Shown in pieces: positions 27,978 to 35,491 of a stretch of DNA of 64,000 nucleotides (position 1 is the stretch's first letter; every line of letters starts with the position of its first letter). The position numbers were made by a program, and so were the translations under genes. Origin of the DNA: Paenibacillus ginsengarvi. GTDB lineage: Bacteria > Bacillota > Bacilli > Paenibacillales > NBRC-103111. Under the pieces are notes generated by a model. The model saw only the letters and a list, made by a program, of their open reading frames with translations. It had not been told where the DNA came from and ran no database searches. The stretch lies in the NCBI RefSeq assembly GCF_003626695.1, contig NZ_RBAH01000007.1, positions 1 to 64,000 on the forward strand, given 5' to 3'.

Positions 27978-28261
27978 CAGAGTCCATTTTAAAAGTTTTG
28001 CCTTGTAAATCGATGGAATCTATCGATCTATGAGCAGGTCGGCTTCGCTGTTACCCATTCACCACTATATGTCGGCCGCTCCCCGTTTATTCCAGTTCAT
28101 TCCGACTTCGTCCGGACATGCCCCCAGCATAGGCCGACTTCAAGATGGGAGAAAATTTCCTAATCTGATTCGTTTTGTGGAGAAAAATTTGGTGCTAATT
28201 TTATAGATTTCCTTTATAATGCAAGGTAACCTGCCTTTGCTCGGAAAGGAGGAACATCCCC

Positions 28262-29167
28262 TTGAGTGTGGATTTGAGTCTGATCAATCATCGCCCGGAG
28301 ACGAATAACGTCGTGGAGCGGCATTTTCGCCGGTTTCCCGTGTTCTCGCGCAAGGAATCGTTAAAAGCCCACCCGTACAAGCTGCATGTGCAGCCGGGTA
28401 TCGAAATCAACCTCAGCCTGGCCGGTTCGGCCATCTACGTGATCGGCGAGCGTTTGTATACGACGACCCCGGGTCAATTGCTCATTTTTCCCGGCCATAT
28501 CCCGCATCAGGTTTTCGTAGACAAAAACGGCTGCTACCGCAGAGCGGTCGTCTGTATCGACTATCCCACGATTCATCGGGAGCAGGACTCGTATCCATTC
28601 CCGCTCTCTTCTCTCGACTGGTTCGACAACGTGTCGTGCTATCAATTTCAGCTGCAGGCGAAACCGTTTACAACGATAAAAAAAGCCGCCGCGCAAATGC
28701 ACAGCGAGCTGCTGGAACAAAAAAAGGGCTGGCAGCGAATGATCATCGCGGAGCTGCTCAGCCTGACTGTTACGGTGGAACGAGTAGTGGACGAGCAGCT
28801 CGCAGCCGAGCACCGCTTATCGCAGCGGCATACATCGCGGGACCTGACGGCGCAGTGCTGCAGCTTTATCGAATCCCGTCTGTATGACGACTTATCGCTA
28901 ACAAGCGTCGCCGAACGGTTTTACGTCTCGCCCGAGCATTTGACCCGGACGTTCAAACGCGATACGGGCGTCGCCTTTTACCAGTACGTGCTGCAGGAGC
29001 GCATTCAGGAAAGCAAACGGATCATGCGGACGAATCGCGACCTTTCGCTGACGGAAATCGCCTATTCGCTTGGGTTTGCCTCCTCGTCGCACTTCAGCCG
29101 CACGTTCAAAAGCATAACCGGTCTGACACCCCGAGAATACCGCCTGCAATCGCATTCCGAGCCATGA
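28262..29167 (+). CDS. AraC-family transcriptional regulator
   Basis: The 301-residue protein has an N-terminal cupin-like sensor domain (about 1-150; TTPGQLLIFPGHIPHQVF is typical of sugar-sensing AraC proteins). The C-terminal double helix-turn-helix starts near 200: SLTSVAERFYVSPEHLTRTF and SLTEIAYSLGFASSSHFSRT. The likely start is TTG 28262, nine bases after AAAGGAGG. It stands alone on the plus strand between spoIVA and yphF, with no transporter or catabolic partner nearby, so its target is unknown. Confidence 0.92.
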   Translation: MSVDLSLINHRPETNNVVERHFRRFPVFSRKESLKAHPYKLHVQPGIEINLSLAGSAIYVIGERLYTTTPGQLLIFPGHIPHQVFVDKNGCYRRAVVCIDYPTIHREQDSYPFPLSSLDWFDNVSCYQFQLQAKPFTTIKKAAAQMHSELLEQKKGWQRMIIAELLSLTVTVERVVDEQLAAEHRLSQRHTSRDLTAQCCSFIESRLYDDLSLTSVAERFYVSPEHLTRTFKRDTGVAFYQYVLQERIQESKRIMRTNRDLSLTEIAYSLGFASSSHFSRTFKSITGLTPREYRLQSHSEP

Positions 29168-29180
29168 CCGGATAAACCGC

Positions 29181-29936
29181 CTAATCAGCTGCCGCTTTCG
29201 GTTCGCCGTCCATCCAAAAGTAAGGGAATGATTTGGCCGGGACATACGGGGATTCGGAGACAAGCAAGCTGCGCAGATCGGTATGCGCATCCGCCGACTT
29301 CAGCCCTTTACGCTCCATCGCCTGCATAACCTCGGGCGCGTAATCGATGCCGACTCGTCCGTCCCGATCGATAATATAGCCCAAATATTGCCGCGAGTAT
29401 ACGCTCTGCACCTGCTCCGGCTTTTTGCCCATTTTGGCGAAATCAAGCCGGTATACGTCGCGGCCGGCCGGCTCGCCGAACGGCAGCTCGCCGTATTTCG
29501 CTTTCCGAAACTCGTCTACCTGCTTCTGGATATCTCCCGCTTTCTGGTAGGCGGCGAGATCCATCAGTTTCACTTCCGGCTTCTCGTCCGGATTCACCAG
29601 CACGAACAGGAACGATCCGCCCTTCTCAAACGCTACGGACGGCACTTGTCCCAAGTAAGGTCCGCTCGTCATCTTTTTCAAATCCAGCACATACTTCTCA
29701 TAAATCGGCGTATTCGTATCCGAGTTTTTGATCGGCAGCACGCCGTTTTTTTGTTTATAAAGATCGACTGCATTTTGCACGACCAAAATACTTTCTTTGG
29801 CCGTCACCTGATTTTCCTTGCGCATTTCCTTCGGATACATGCAGCCGGACAGCAAAGGCAGCAGCGCGGTAAGCGCGACGATTCCCTTCCACCTTTGCCC
29901 GCCTCCGGCTTTCAAACGTCTTGCAAATGCAAACAT
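29181..29936 (-). CDS. Lipoprotein, YphF-like
   Basis: ATG 29936 follows AAAGGGGAAG. The N-terminus is a lipoprotein signal with lipobox LLSGC (Cys32). The mature part begins MYPKEMRKENQ and carries a two-part beta-rich domain of about 215 residues (VQNAVDLYKQKNGVLPIK, GRDVYRLDFAKMGKKPEQ). Size, lipobox and position downstream of spoIVA and next to a YphE-like peptide match B. subtilis yphF, whose function I do not know. Identification is by position and partial resemblance. Confidence 0.75.
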   Translation of the reverse strand: MFAFARRLKAGGGQRWKGIVALTALLPLLSGCMYPKEMRKENQVTAKESILVVQNAVDLYKQKNGVLPIKNSDTNTPIYEKYVLDLKKMTSGPYLGQVPSVAFEKGGSFLFVLVNPDEKPEVKLMDLAAYQKAGDIQKQVDEFRKAKYGELPFGEPAGRDVYRLDFAKMGKKPEQVQSVYSRQYLGYIIDRDGRVGIDYAPEVMQAMERKGLKSADAHTDLRSLLVSESPYVPAKSFPYFWMDGEPKAAAD

Positions 29937-29961
29937 CGGTCTTCCCCTTTCTCCGGACTTC

Positions 29962-30306
29962 TTACCACAAATCCTCATCTTCCCGCTTCGCCAGCTGGGC
30001 GCGTATGGCCGCCTTAAGCGGGTCTTCCGGCACGGCGACGGTACAGTCGCCATTCACCTTCGCTTGACAGGCAAGCCGGTAGCCATCCGCCAGCAAACCG
30101 CCCAGCTTGTGCCGCTCGTTGTCCCCCGGAGCGGACAATCCGGCTCCGCCATCCGCCGCGACGACTTTGCACATCAGGCAGGAAGCGTTGCCGCCGCAGC
30201 GGGTACGAATAGCCACGCGCGCTCTCCGCGAAGCGTCGAGAACGGAAGTCCCCCGTTTGACCTGAGCACTTTTGTTATCCGGCATAAACCGAATTTCAGG
30301 ATTCAC
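29962..30306 (-). CDS. 2Fe-2S ferredoxin (adrenodoxin-type spacing)
   Basis: The 114-residue protein has cysteines at 37, 43, 46 and 80. The CX5CX2C spacing (RCGGNASCLMC) is that of adrenodoxin/Isc-type ferredoxins, not the plant-type CX4CX2C. The fourth ligand is in RLACQAKV. The start is GTG 30306, eight bases after GGAGGT, overlapping the upstream gene by four bases. No partner reductase or oxygenase lies nearby, so the electron acceptor is unknown. Confidence 0.9.
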   Translation of the reverse strand: MNPEIRFMPDNKSAQVKRGTSVLDASRRARVAIRTRCGGNASCLMCKVVAADGGAGLSAPGDNERHKLGGLLADGYRLACQAKVNGDCTVAVPEDPLKAAIRAQLAKREDEDLW

Positions 30307-30956
30307 CCGTTCCCACCTCCAAGCGGGGAGGGCAAACCAAGAAGCTCCGCTATCCAGTCTGCGTATGCCGTTCCTATCCGATTGCCGCGCATCAGCTCGT
30401 CCATCAAAGGCAGATGGCGCTCGGGGGCCATACGCATCGTCTCCGCAAGAAACCAGTAACGGTCTTGGCGCTCCCGCAGCACATTAAACAGCAGCTCGTG
30501 ACCAAGCGGCATGAGCGGGATCCTAATGCCGTCCGAAACCGCCGTATCCGCATAAACGCTTAATAGCGAGCGGACTCTCACCTCATAATCGGCCTCGTCC
30601 AGTCTCACCTTCAAGCTGCCGACAAGCTCCACCTGAACACCTTCTATCGAATAATGGCTGAGCAGCGAGCCGTACATGCCAGTTTCGCTGTAAACCTGCT
30701 CGTCCGTAGAGAAGTCGGCCAGCGCCGCATGAATCCCCGGAGCATCCTGCACATCCGCATACACATCCAGATCGCGAGGAGCCGCAGGAAGCGGGACGTT
30801 CTGAAGCAAAGCTCCGCAGCTTCCTCCTACGAGCCATTTGCTATCGCCATGTTCTAGCCGCCCGCCTATTACCCGCAGAGCGCGCAGCACGGCGTTCGGC
30901 ACCAGTCCCTCGGCAGGCTCAAAAATACGGTTTGTTGTGTACGGTAATTTCTCCAT
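30303..30956 (-). CDS. Nucleotidyltransferase-like protein
   Basis: The 217-residue protein has a pattern of the DNA polymerase-beta nucleotidyltransferase superfamily: WLVGGSCGALLQ followed by PRDLDVYAD, which gives GG...S and DxD. A third acid is plausible in VQVELVGS. It resembles the minimal nucleotidyltransferase/DUF type rather than a known tRNA or antibiotic enzyme. It lies between two ferredoxin-like frames and overlaps the downstream ferredoxin by four bases. Function unknown. Confidence 0.75.
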   Translation of the reverse strand: MEKLPYTTNRIFEPAEGLVPNAVLRALRVIGGRLEHGDSKWLVGGSCGALLQNVPLPAAPRDLDVYADVQDAPGIHAALADFSTDEQVYSETGMYGSLLSHYSIEGVQVELVGSLKVRLDEADYEVRVRSLLSVYADTAVSDGIRIPLMPLGHELLFNVLRERQDRYWFLAETMRMAPERHLPLMDELMRGNRIGTAYADWIAELLGLPSPLGGGNG

Positions 30957-31047
30957 CGCTTGTCACCTTCGTCTGGCACCCTAACCGGAATCCTTGCTCT
31001 ACCGACTCGACCGTTTTGCGTTTCAAGCGCCCCTTCAGCTCGATCAA
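30919..31047 (-). CDS. Small ferredoxin C-terminus-like frame (42 aa)
   Basis: A TTG at 31047 lies eight bases after GGAGGG and opens a 42-codon frame. Its product contains VEQGFRLGCQTKVTSDGEIT, strikingly like GYRLACQAKVNGDCTV at the end of the full ferredoxin one gene downstream. It has the single C-terminal cysteine but none of the CX5CX2C ligands. It overlaps the nucleotidyltransferase start by 38 bases. It may be the remnant of a duplicated ferredoxin or a real micro-protein. Confidence 0.5.
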   Translation of the reverse strand: MIELKGRLKRKTVESVEQGFRLGCQTKVTSDGEITVHNKPYF

Positions 31048-31069
31048 TCTGCTTTCCCTCCGTCTTCCG

Positions 31070-31240
31070 TTAAATAATCGATAGCAGCATATACACGACG
31101 GATACAAGCAAAATAACAAAGGCCACGATCGAAACGACGCCTCGTACGGCGCCCTTCAACTTCACCCTGGCAAACGTAATGAGAAACGAGGCCAGCACCA
31201 TCAGCCCCATTCCGATAAAAGAGGCCCACATCTTATCCAT
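31070..31240 (-). CDS. Small two-helix membrane protein, YphE/DUF2768-like
   Basis: A 56-codon frame from ATG 31240 encodes two hydrophobic segments joined by a basic loop: MWASFIGMGLMVLASFLITF, then RVKLKGAVRG, then IVAFVILLVSVVYMLLSII. Size, topology and position between yphF and gpsA match the YphE/DUF2768 family of endospore formers. The ATG lacks a clear ribosome site; a TTG three codons upstream (31249) is five bases after GGTGAT and may be the true start. It begins the operon running to the yphF-like gene. Confidence 0.75.
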   Translation of the reverse strand: MDKMWASFIGMGLMVLASFLITFARVKLKGAVRGVVSIVAFVILLVSVVYMLLSII

Positions 31241-31284
31241 GCTGCTCAAAAGGAATCACCCTATTTATGATTTGTTCGCCAATG

Positions 31285-31293
31285 ATTATAGCA
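31285..31293 (-). promoter_or_regulatory. Extended -10 promoter of the yphE-yphF operon
   Basis: TGCTATAAT in transcript sense (TGn plus consensus TATAAT) lies about 45 bases before the YphE-like gene. Confidence 0.55.
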
Positions 31294-31402
31294 TTTTCAA
31301 TACTCGTTTGGGAAATAGATCGAGCCCGTGGCTGCAAACGGGAGGGATATGGGGGGGCAAAACGCAAAAAAAAGAAGAGGCTGTCCAATAAGTCTCCAAA
31401 AT

Positions 31403-31447
31403 AAAAAGGTTGGACGAGAAAACGTAAGGTTTCCGTCCAGCCTTTTT
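31403..31447 (-). terminator. Terminator hairpin after the solute-binding protein gene (repeat copy 1)
   Basis: AAAAAGGTTGGACG (31403-31416) pairs with CGTCCAGCCTTTTT (31434-31447). Nearly the same sequence occurs in inverted orientation at 34015-34059, on the far side of the two-gene module. Confidence 0.85.
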
Positions 31448-31528
31448 ATCTGCTTTTGCGAGTAAAGTAAAGCTAATTTCGTTCGGTGGAGAGATAGGGG
31501 ATGAAGGCACTACATCGTAACGAAAAAA

Positions 31529-32839
31529 CTAACCGCCGATCTGATCTTTAATGTATTGATTCAGCTTCTCTTGCGCGTTCCGCAAAGACGTATTGACATC
31601 GACGCCCTTAGTAGCCGTTTCCTCCGCAGCCGCGTTTATGATACTCCTGGCCTTCTGGTCGTATTTCGTATGCTGGTGCAGCCCTTGCGGGAGCATAAAC
31701 AACGCATCCGTATGCTTGCCTTTCAAGAAAGACAGATCCGTGCCGAAGTCTTTCCGGATTCCTTCCGATTCCCGTAATACCGGTACTTCGCCGCCTTTGT
31801 TTTGCAGCTTCTGGACTTCTTCTCCAACGAGATAAGAGATAACTTGAAAAGCCTGCTCTTTATGTTTGCTTGCCGAGGAAATCAGGAAGTTCTGCGATTC
31901 CACCTGCCATGCGTAACCTTTGCCCTTGTCAAAAGTCGGGACCGTCGCCATATCCCAATTAAACGTTTGCCCATTCGTCGCCATTTTTTTCAACTCGCCG
32001 AACATATCGGCGGACCAGTAGGCTGCCATCCCGTTTGTTTGTTGTTTTATAAACTTGTCGACAGTAGTCGGTACTTTGCCGTCCGTTATGTATCCGGGTA
32101 GCGAGTAAATCGCCTTATACTGATTGAACAACCTCTGCCATCCGTCTGTTCCCAGAGCAGCCTCGTTCGTTTGTTTATTCACATAAGGCAATACAAGTCC
32201 CATCGCCATCCGGTCCGCCCCTCCGACCAAGAGTCCGTAATATTGCACGTTGCTCTCTTTTCGGGTCAGTTTTCCGGCCAGGACGGTGGCTTCCTCCCAA
32301 GTCATGCCGTCTTGCGGATAAGGAATGCCGAAAGTATCGAAAACATCCTTGTTGTAAAATAAAGCGGGAACGTTCATTCGGAAAGGAAGCGCCAGCATAT
32401 CTTCTTTATCGCTAAACGTCTTGATCGCGCCAATCGCATCCGGGTTGTACTTCGATAGGTCGGTCTTGAACTTTTTGATGTACGGACCAAGATCTTCAAT
32501 TACTTTTAGATCTTGCAAAGCAGGAATTCCCGGCAAACCGGACATTAACAGATCCGGTGTTTCGCCTGCGGCAATCAAATCTTCCAACTTGCCGCCGACT
32601 CTCTCTACAGTGATATTCGGGTACTTCTTGGCGAGTTGATCGACGAAGTAGGCCTGGAAATTTTCATCGTTAAAAGCGCCATAACTTACCATAAATTTGA
32701 GCGTAACGGGATCGGAGCTGATCTGAACCGCTTCCGAATTTACTCCACCCTGATCTTTCCCGCCGCTTTCTTGGCCACCGCAGCCGTTCAGGAACAACAA
32801 TAAACCTGCCGCTGCTGCGCAAATGGTTGTTTTTTTCAC
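31529..32839 (-). CDS. Extracellular solute-binding lipoprotein (sugar-type ABC)
   Basis: The 436-residue protein starts at GTG 32839 behind AAGGGGAAGG. The signal ends in a lipobox FLNGC (Cys20). The mature protein is a family 1 solute-binding protein with a GIPYPQDGMTWEEA segment, which the broken gene at 11505-12873 also has in similar form. No permease or ATPase lies beside it, so it must dock to a transporter encoded elsewhere or act as a sensor ligand. The divergent winged-helix gene is the probable regulator. Its base composition is more AT-rich than the backbone genes. Confidence 0.92.
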   Translation of the reverse strand: MKKTTICAAAAGLLLFLNGCGGQESGGKDQGGVNSEAVQISSDPVTLKFMVSYGAFNDENFQAYFVDQLAKKYPNITVERVGGKLEDLIAAGETPDLLMSGLPGIPALQDLKVIEDLGPYIKKFKTDLSKYNPDAIGAIKTFSDKEDMLALPFRMNVPALFYNKDVFDTFGIPYPQDGMTWEEATVLAGKLTRKESNVQYYGLLVGGADRMAMGLVLPYVNKQTNEAALGTDGWQRLFNQYKAIYSLPGYITDGKVPTTVDKFIKQQTNGMAAYWSADMFGELKKMATNGQTFNWDMATVPTFDKGKGYAWQVESQNFLISSASKHKEQAFQVISYLVGEEVQKLQNKGGEVPVLRESEGIRKDFGTDLSFLKGKHTDALFMLPQGLHQHTKYDQKARSIINAAAEETATKGVDVNTSLRNAQEKLNQYIKDQIGG

Positions 32840-32999
32840 TTGGATACCGCCTTCCCCTTTGAATAGTTTTGTTCATGTTGGGAAATCGCTTTCACACTAA
32901 TACGGTTTGTTTGGTTTGTGAAAGAGCCTCAATTCGACAGGTAATGGGTCACCTCCATCTAATTAACAAAAAAACTATCTTAATTGTATTTTGGTTAAT

Positions 33000-33028
33000 A
33001 TAATAGATTACCTTTTTTATTTTGTCAA
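33000..33028 (-). promoter_or_regulatory. Sigma-A promoter of the solute-binding protein gene
   Basis: Consensus TTGACA (33023-33028) and TATTAT (33000-33005) with a 17-base spacer. Confidence 0.82.
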
Positions 33029-33036
33029 CGCATATA

Positions 33037-33065
33037 TTGACTAGTTAACAATTTGGTTATATAAT
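33037..33065 (+). promoter_or_regulatory. Sigma-A promoter of the winged-helix regulator
   Basis: TTGACT (33037-33042) and consensus TATAAT (33060-33065) with a 17-base spacer. The -35 boxes of the two divergent promoters are only eight bases apart, so one bound protein could control both. Confidence 0.85.
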
Positions 33066-33088
33066 CAGATGAGTTAGGAGTGTGCCGC

Positions 33089-33988
33089 ATGATAGTAGAC
33101 GTGACAACGAAAAATATGAAAGTGCTGGAGTGCTTTTCTTCCGAAACGCGAGTTCGGATCATCGAATTGTTGAACGAGAAGCCTTACAATATCGGGGAAC
33201 TCGCAGAGGCATTAGGTATGTCCTCAGCCATCATTACAAAGCATATCCAGAAGCTGGAGGAAGCCAGGATTGTTTTTACGGAGAACACGGTAGGCAAACG
33301 AGGTACGCAGAAACGCTGTTCCTTGAATGTGGAAAAGATGACGCTGGTGCTCCGAACGGCCGAAAATAAAAAACCGCAAAGCGGATTTACTGTCGACTTG
33401 CCGGTCGGGCAATACACTCAGTATAAGGTTCGGCCAACTTGCGGAATGGCGTCCTCCGTCAAACGTATCGGCATGATGGATGACCCTCGTTACTTCGACG
33501 ACCCCGAGCGCACGATGGCAGAGCATCTCTGGTTTGCAAGCGGTTTCGTCGAATATCGGATTCCGAATTTTTTGGTCGGGCAAGAAACCGCGTCCTGCAT
33601 AACCATTTCTTTGGAGATCTGCTCCGAGGCGCCTTACTATAACGATAATTGGCCTTCGGATATTACATTTTCCATCAATAACACGGTTGTCGCTACTTGG
33701 ACTTGTCCGGGGGATTTCGGCAGCAAGCGTGGACAATATACACCTGAGTGGTGGGTAGATACCCAATACGGGCTTCTGAAGGTCCTCTCCGTTACCGATG
33801 AAGGTACATTTATCGATGGGGTCAGGTTTTCCGATGTTCATATTCAACAACTGCATATAAAAACAGGACAGGAGCTGCTCTTTCGAATCGCATGTCCGGA
33901 ATCCGCTGCGAATTGCGGAGGTGTCAGTCTGTTTGGCAAAAACTTCGGCAACTATCCGCAAGATATTCGGGTAACGGTTTCGGTTTAG
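33089..33988 (+). CDS. ArsR-type winged-helix regulator with C-terminal ligand-binding-like domain
   Basis: ATG 33089 lies eight bases after TTAGGAG. Residues about 10-75 form an ArsR-like winged helix (RVRIIELLNEKPYNIGELAE, then SSAIITKHIQKLEEA). The remaining 200 or so residues are beta-rich with conserved-looking aromatic patches (HLWFASGFVEYRIPNFLVG, NDNWPSDITFSINN, TWTCPGDFGS, GLLKVLSVTDEGTFIDG), suggesting a jelly-roll that could bind a sugar. The metal-binding cysteines of metal-sensing ArsR proteins are not apparent. Divergence from the solute-binding protein gene suggests it controls that gene. Confidence 0.85.
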   Translation: MIVDVTTKNMKVLECFSSETRVRIIELLNEKPYNIGELAEALGMSSAIITKHIQKLEEARIVFTENTVGKRGTQKRCSLNVEKMTLVLRTAENKKPQSGFTVDLPVGQYTQYKVRPTCGMASSVKRIGMMDDPRYFDDPERTMAEHLWFASGFVEYRIPNFLVGQETASCITISLEICSEAPYYNDNWPSDITFSINNTVVATWTCPGDFGSKRGQYTPEWWVDTQYGLLKVLSVTDEGTFIDGVRFSDVHIQQLHIKTGQELLFRIACPESAANCGGVSLFGKNFGNYPQDIRVTVSV

Positions 33989-34014
33989 GCTCATTCCTGC
34001 AAATACAGATACAC

Positions 34015-34059
34015 AAAAGGCTGGCCGGAAAACATTACGTTTTCTCGTCCAGCCTTTTT
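34015..34059 (+). terminator. Terminator hairpin after the winged-helix regulator (repeat copy 2)
   Basis: AAAAGGCTGG (34015-34024) pairs with CCAGCCTTTT (34049-34058), followed by T on the plus strand. The reverse complement closely matches the hairpin at 31403-31447, including the loop ACGAGAAAACGTAA. Confidence 0.85.
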
Positions 34060-34090
34060 CTTCTAAGCGTATGACTGGAGCGCCGGCTTG

Positions 34091-35314
34091 CTAACGCCGG
34101 GTATAGGCGTTCACCTCAAAAGAAATGATGCTGTCGAACGTCACGTAATCTTTGCGCGAAGCGAACGGTCCCCGGTTGTTGTCGTGGCGGTCCAGTACGT
34201 ACACAGCCGGTCCTTGCCCGCCGGATCGTTGTGTGTACCAGAGGACGAATGCGTTCGCTTCCGCCGCGGACAAATCGTATTCCTTCATCAGGCGATCCGT
34301 CATCGTCAGAACAAGCAGCGCCCGATCGGGTGCAGCAGCGACGGGAGTCGCGGTTACCGGTCCGCTCGGATAACTTTCGCCCGAGCCGTTAAGAGCGGAG
34401 ACGATGTAGGAGTAGGTCCGGCCATTCTCCGCCGAGTTATCCGTGTAATAGCCATAGACGGTTTGCGCTACCGTCGTATACGTATTGCCGGGTTGCTCCG
34501 CACGTTTCACGTTGTAATAAACGGCGCCCGTCACCGTTTCCCACTGCAGCAGTACCTGGCTATCGCCGGCAACAGCCGTCAGATGGGTCGGTGTGACCGG
34601 GGGCGGCAGCATCGGATAAGTGTACACCTGAGCCGAAGGAGCGCTCTCGCCAAATTCATTGAAGGCGGATACGACATAAGAATAAGAATAACCGTTCATG
34701 ACCGAGTGATCCTCGTATTTCGTCGCGCCATAAACCGTCTGGATAACCGAGTAGGGGCCTCCGTAAGTGGAACGTTTGACTTTGTAACCGGTAGCGTTAG
34801 GCTCCGCGTTCCACTCCAGCTTCACGTTCCTATCCCCGCCGACCGCCTTCAAGCCTGTAGGCGTATTCGGAATAATGTGGGACAACGAGCCGTAAATGTC
34901 CATCTCGTACACACGTACCGGTTGTCCGGGATTCGCGGCCGTTACCCGGACCGACTTCACCTTCGATACTTCGATCGGAAAAGGCGCGGTAGGCACGGTC
35001 GTCGAAGCGCCTGAGGCGGCAACGCCGACACCATAAACGTCGAACAAATACAATTGAGCGTCCGGCGAATCGGCATAAAACACAAATCCGTTCACGTCGA
35101 CGGGCCGATCGAAGTTCCATACGATCGCATCGCCGCTCACGGTCGCATACGTCTGCCAGTTACCGTCGGTGACCGCATATTGGCTGCCGGTTGCGGTCTG
35201 CCCCGGAACCCAGCGCAGCAGTCCGGGCGCGATCGGACCCTCTGCCGCATAGGCGGGCAAGCTCCCGAACAAGAGGCCAAACATCATAAGCCACACTAAC
35301 CAAGTCTTTCTCAT
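34091..35314 (-). CDS. Secreted protein with two fibronectin type III domains
   Basis: The 407-residue protein has a cleavable signal peptide (WLVWLMMFGLLFGSLPAYAA). A discoidin-like beta domain follows (about 30-145, WNFDRPVDVNGFVFYAD). Two tandem fibronectin III domains occupy about 150-235 and 240-325; both share NGxxYSYxVSAxNxxGES. The C-terminal 80 residues form a separate helical/beta domain ending FEVNAYTRR. No catalytic or cell-wall anchor motif is visible, so it probably binds carbohydrate or the cell surface. It is monocistronic between two hairpins. Confidence 0.85.
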   Translation of the reverse strand: MRKTWLVWLMMFGLLFGSLPAYAAEGPIAPGLLRWVPGQTATGSQYAVTDGNWQTYATVSGDAIVWNFDRPVDVNGFVFYADSPDAQLYLFDVYGVGVAASGASTTVPTAPFPIEVSKVKSVRVTAANPGQPVRVYEMDIYGSLSHIIPNTPTGLKAVGGDRNVKLEWNAEPNATGYKVKRSTYGGPYSVIQTVYGATKYEDHSVMNGYSYSYVVSAFNEFGESAPSAQVYTYPMLPPPVTPTHLTAVAGDSQVLLQWETVTGAVYYNVKRAEQPGNTYTTVAQTVYGYYTDNSAENGRTYSYIVSALNGSGESYPSGPVTATPVAAAPDRALLVLTMTDRLMKEYDLSAAEANAFVLWYTQRSGGQGPAVYVLDRHDNNRGPFASRKDYVTFDSIISFEVNAYTRR

Positions 35315-35368
35315 GATCCACTCTCCCTATAATGATAAGATGATGTACGTTTGGGAACGTACGTTCTC

Positions 35369-35397
35369 ATTATAGGAGCACAGGCTGTTTGGAACAA
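35369..35397 (-). promoter_or_regulatory. Sigma-A promoter of the fibronectin-III protein gene, with start-site palindrome
   Basis: TTGTTC (35392-35397) and consensus TATAAT (35369-35374) are 17 bases apart. A perfect 12-base palindrome GAACGTACGTTC (35355-35366) covers the expected start site, where a repressor could bind. Confidence 0.72.
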
Positions 35398-35454
35398 CTT
35401 TACATTTTGGACAATTCGGCGTTGCGCGTATAGCTTATTGTCCTGCAAAAATAA

Positions 35455-35484
35455 ACAAACCCGGCGCAACGGGCCGGGTTTTGT
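35455..35484 (-). terminator. Intrinsic terminator after the SPFH operon
   Basis: ACAAACCCGGC (35455-35465) pairs with GCCGGGTTTTGT (35473-35484); a T-rich run follows on the minus strand. Confidence 0.85.
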
Positions 35485-35491
35485 TCCCATT

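Larger units (their letters stand above)
32990..33070. repeat. Direct repeat overlapping two divergent promoters (candidate operator)
   Basis: TTTGGTTA-AT-ATAATAGAT (32990-33008) and TTTGGTTA-T-ATAATCAGAT (33052-33070) are direct repeats whose starts are 62 bases apart, about six helical turns. Each covers one -10 box. They are a candidate site for the divergent regulator. Confidence 0.6.

Noticed and set aside
31369..31396. GAGGCTGTCCAATAAGTC sequence resembling an insertion-sequence end
   Set aside because: Only one copy is visible, with no transposase or matching inverted end, so I do not call an insertion sequence.
34088..35014. 308-codon plus-strand frame opposite the fibronectin-III gene
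   Set aside because: Low-complexity Arg/Val composition typical of antisense in GC-rich DNA; the minus strand encodes clear domains.
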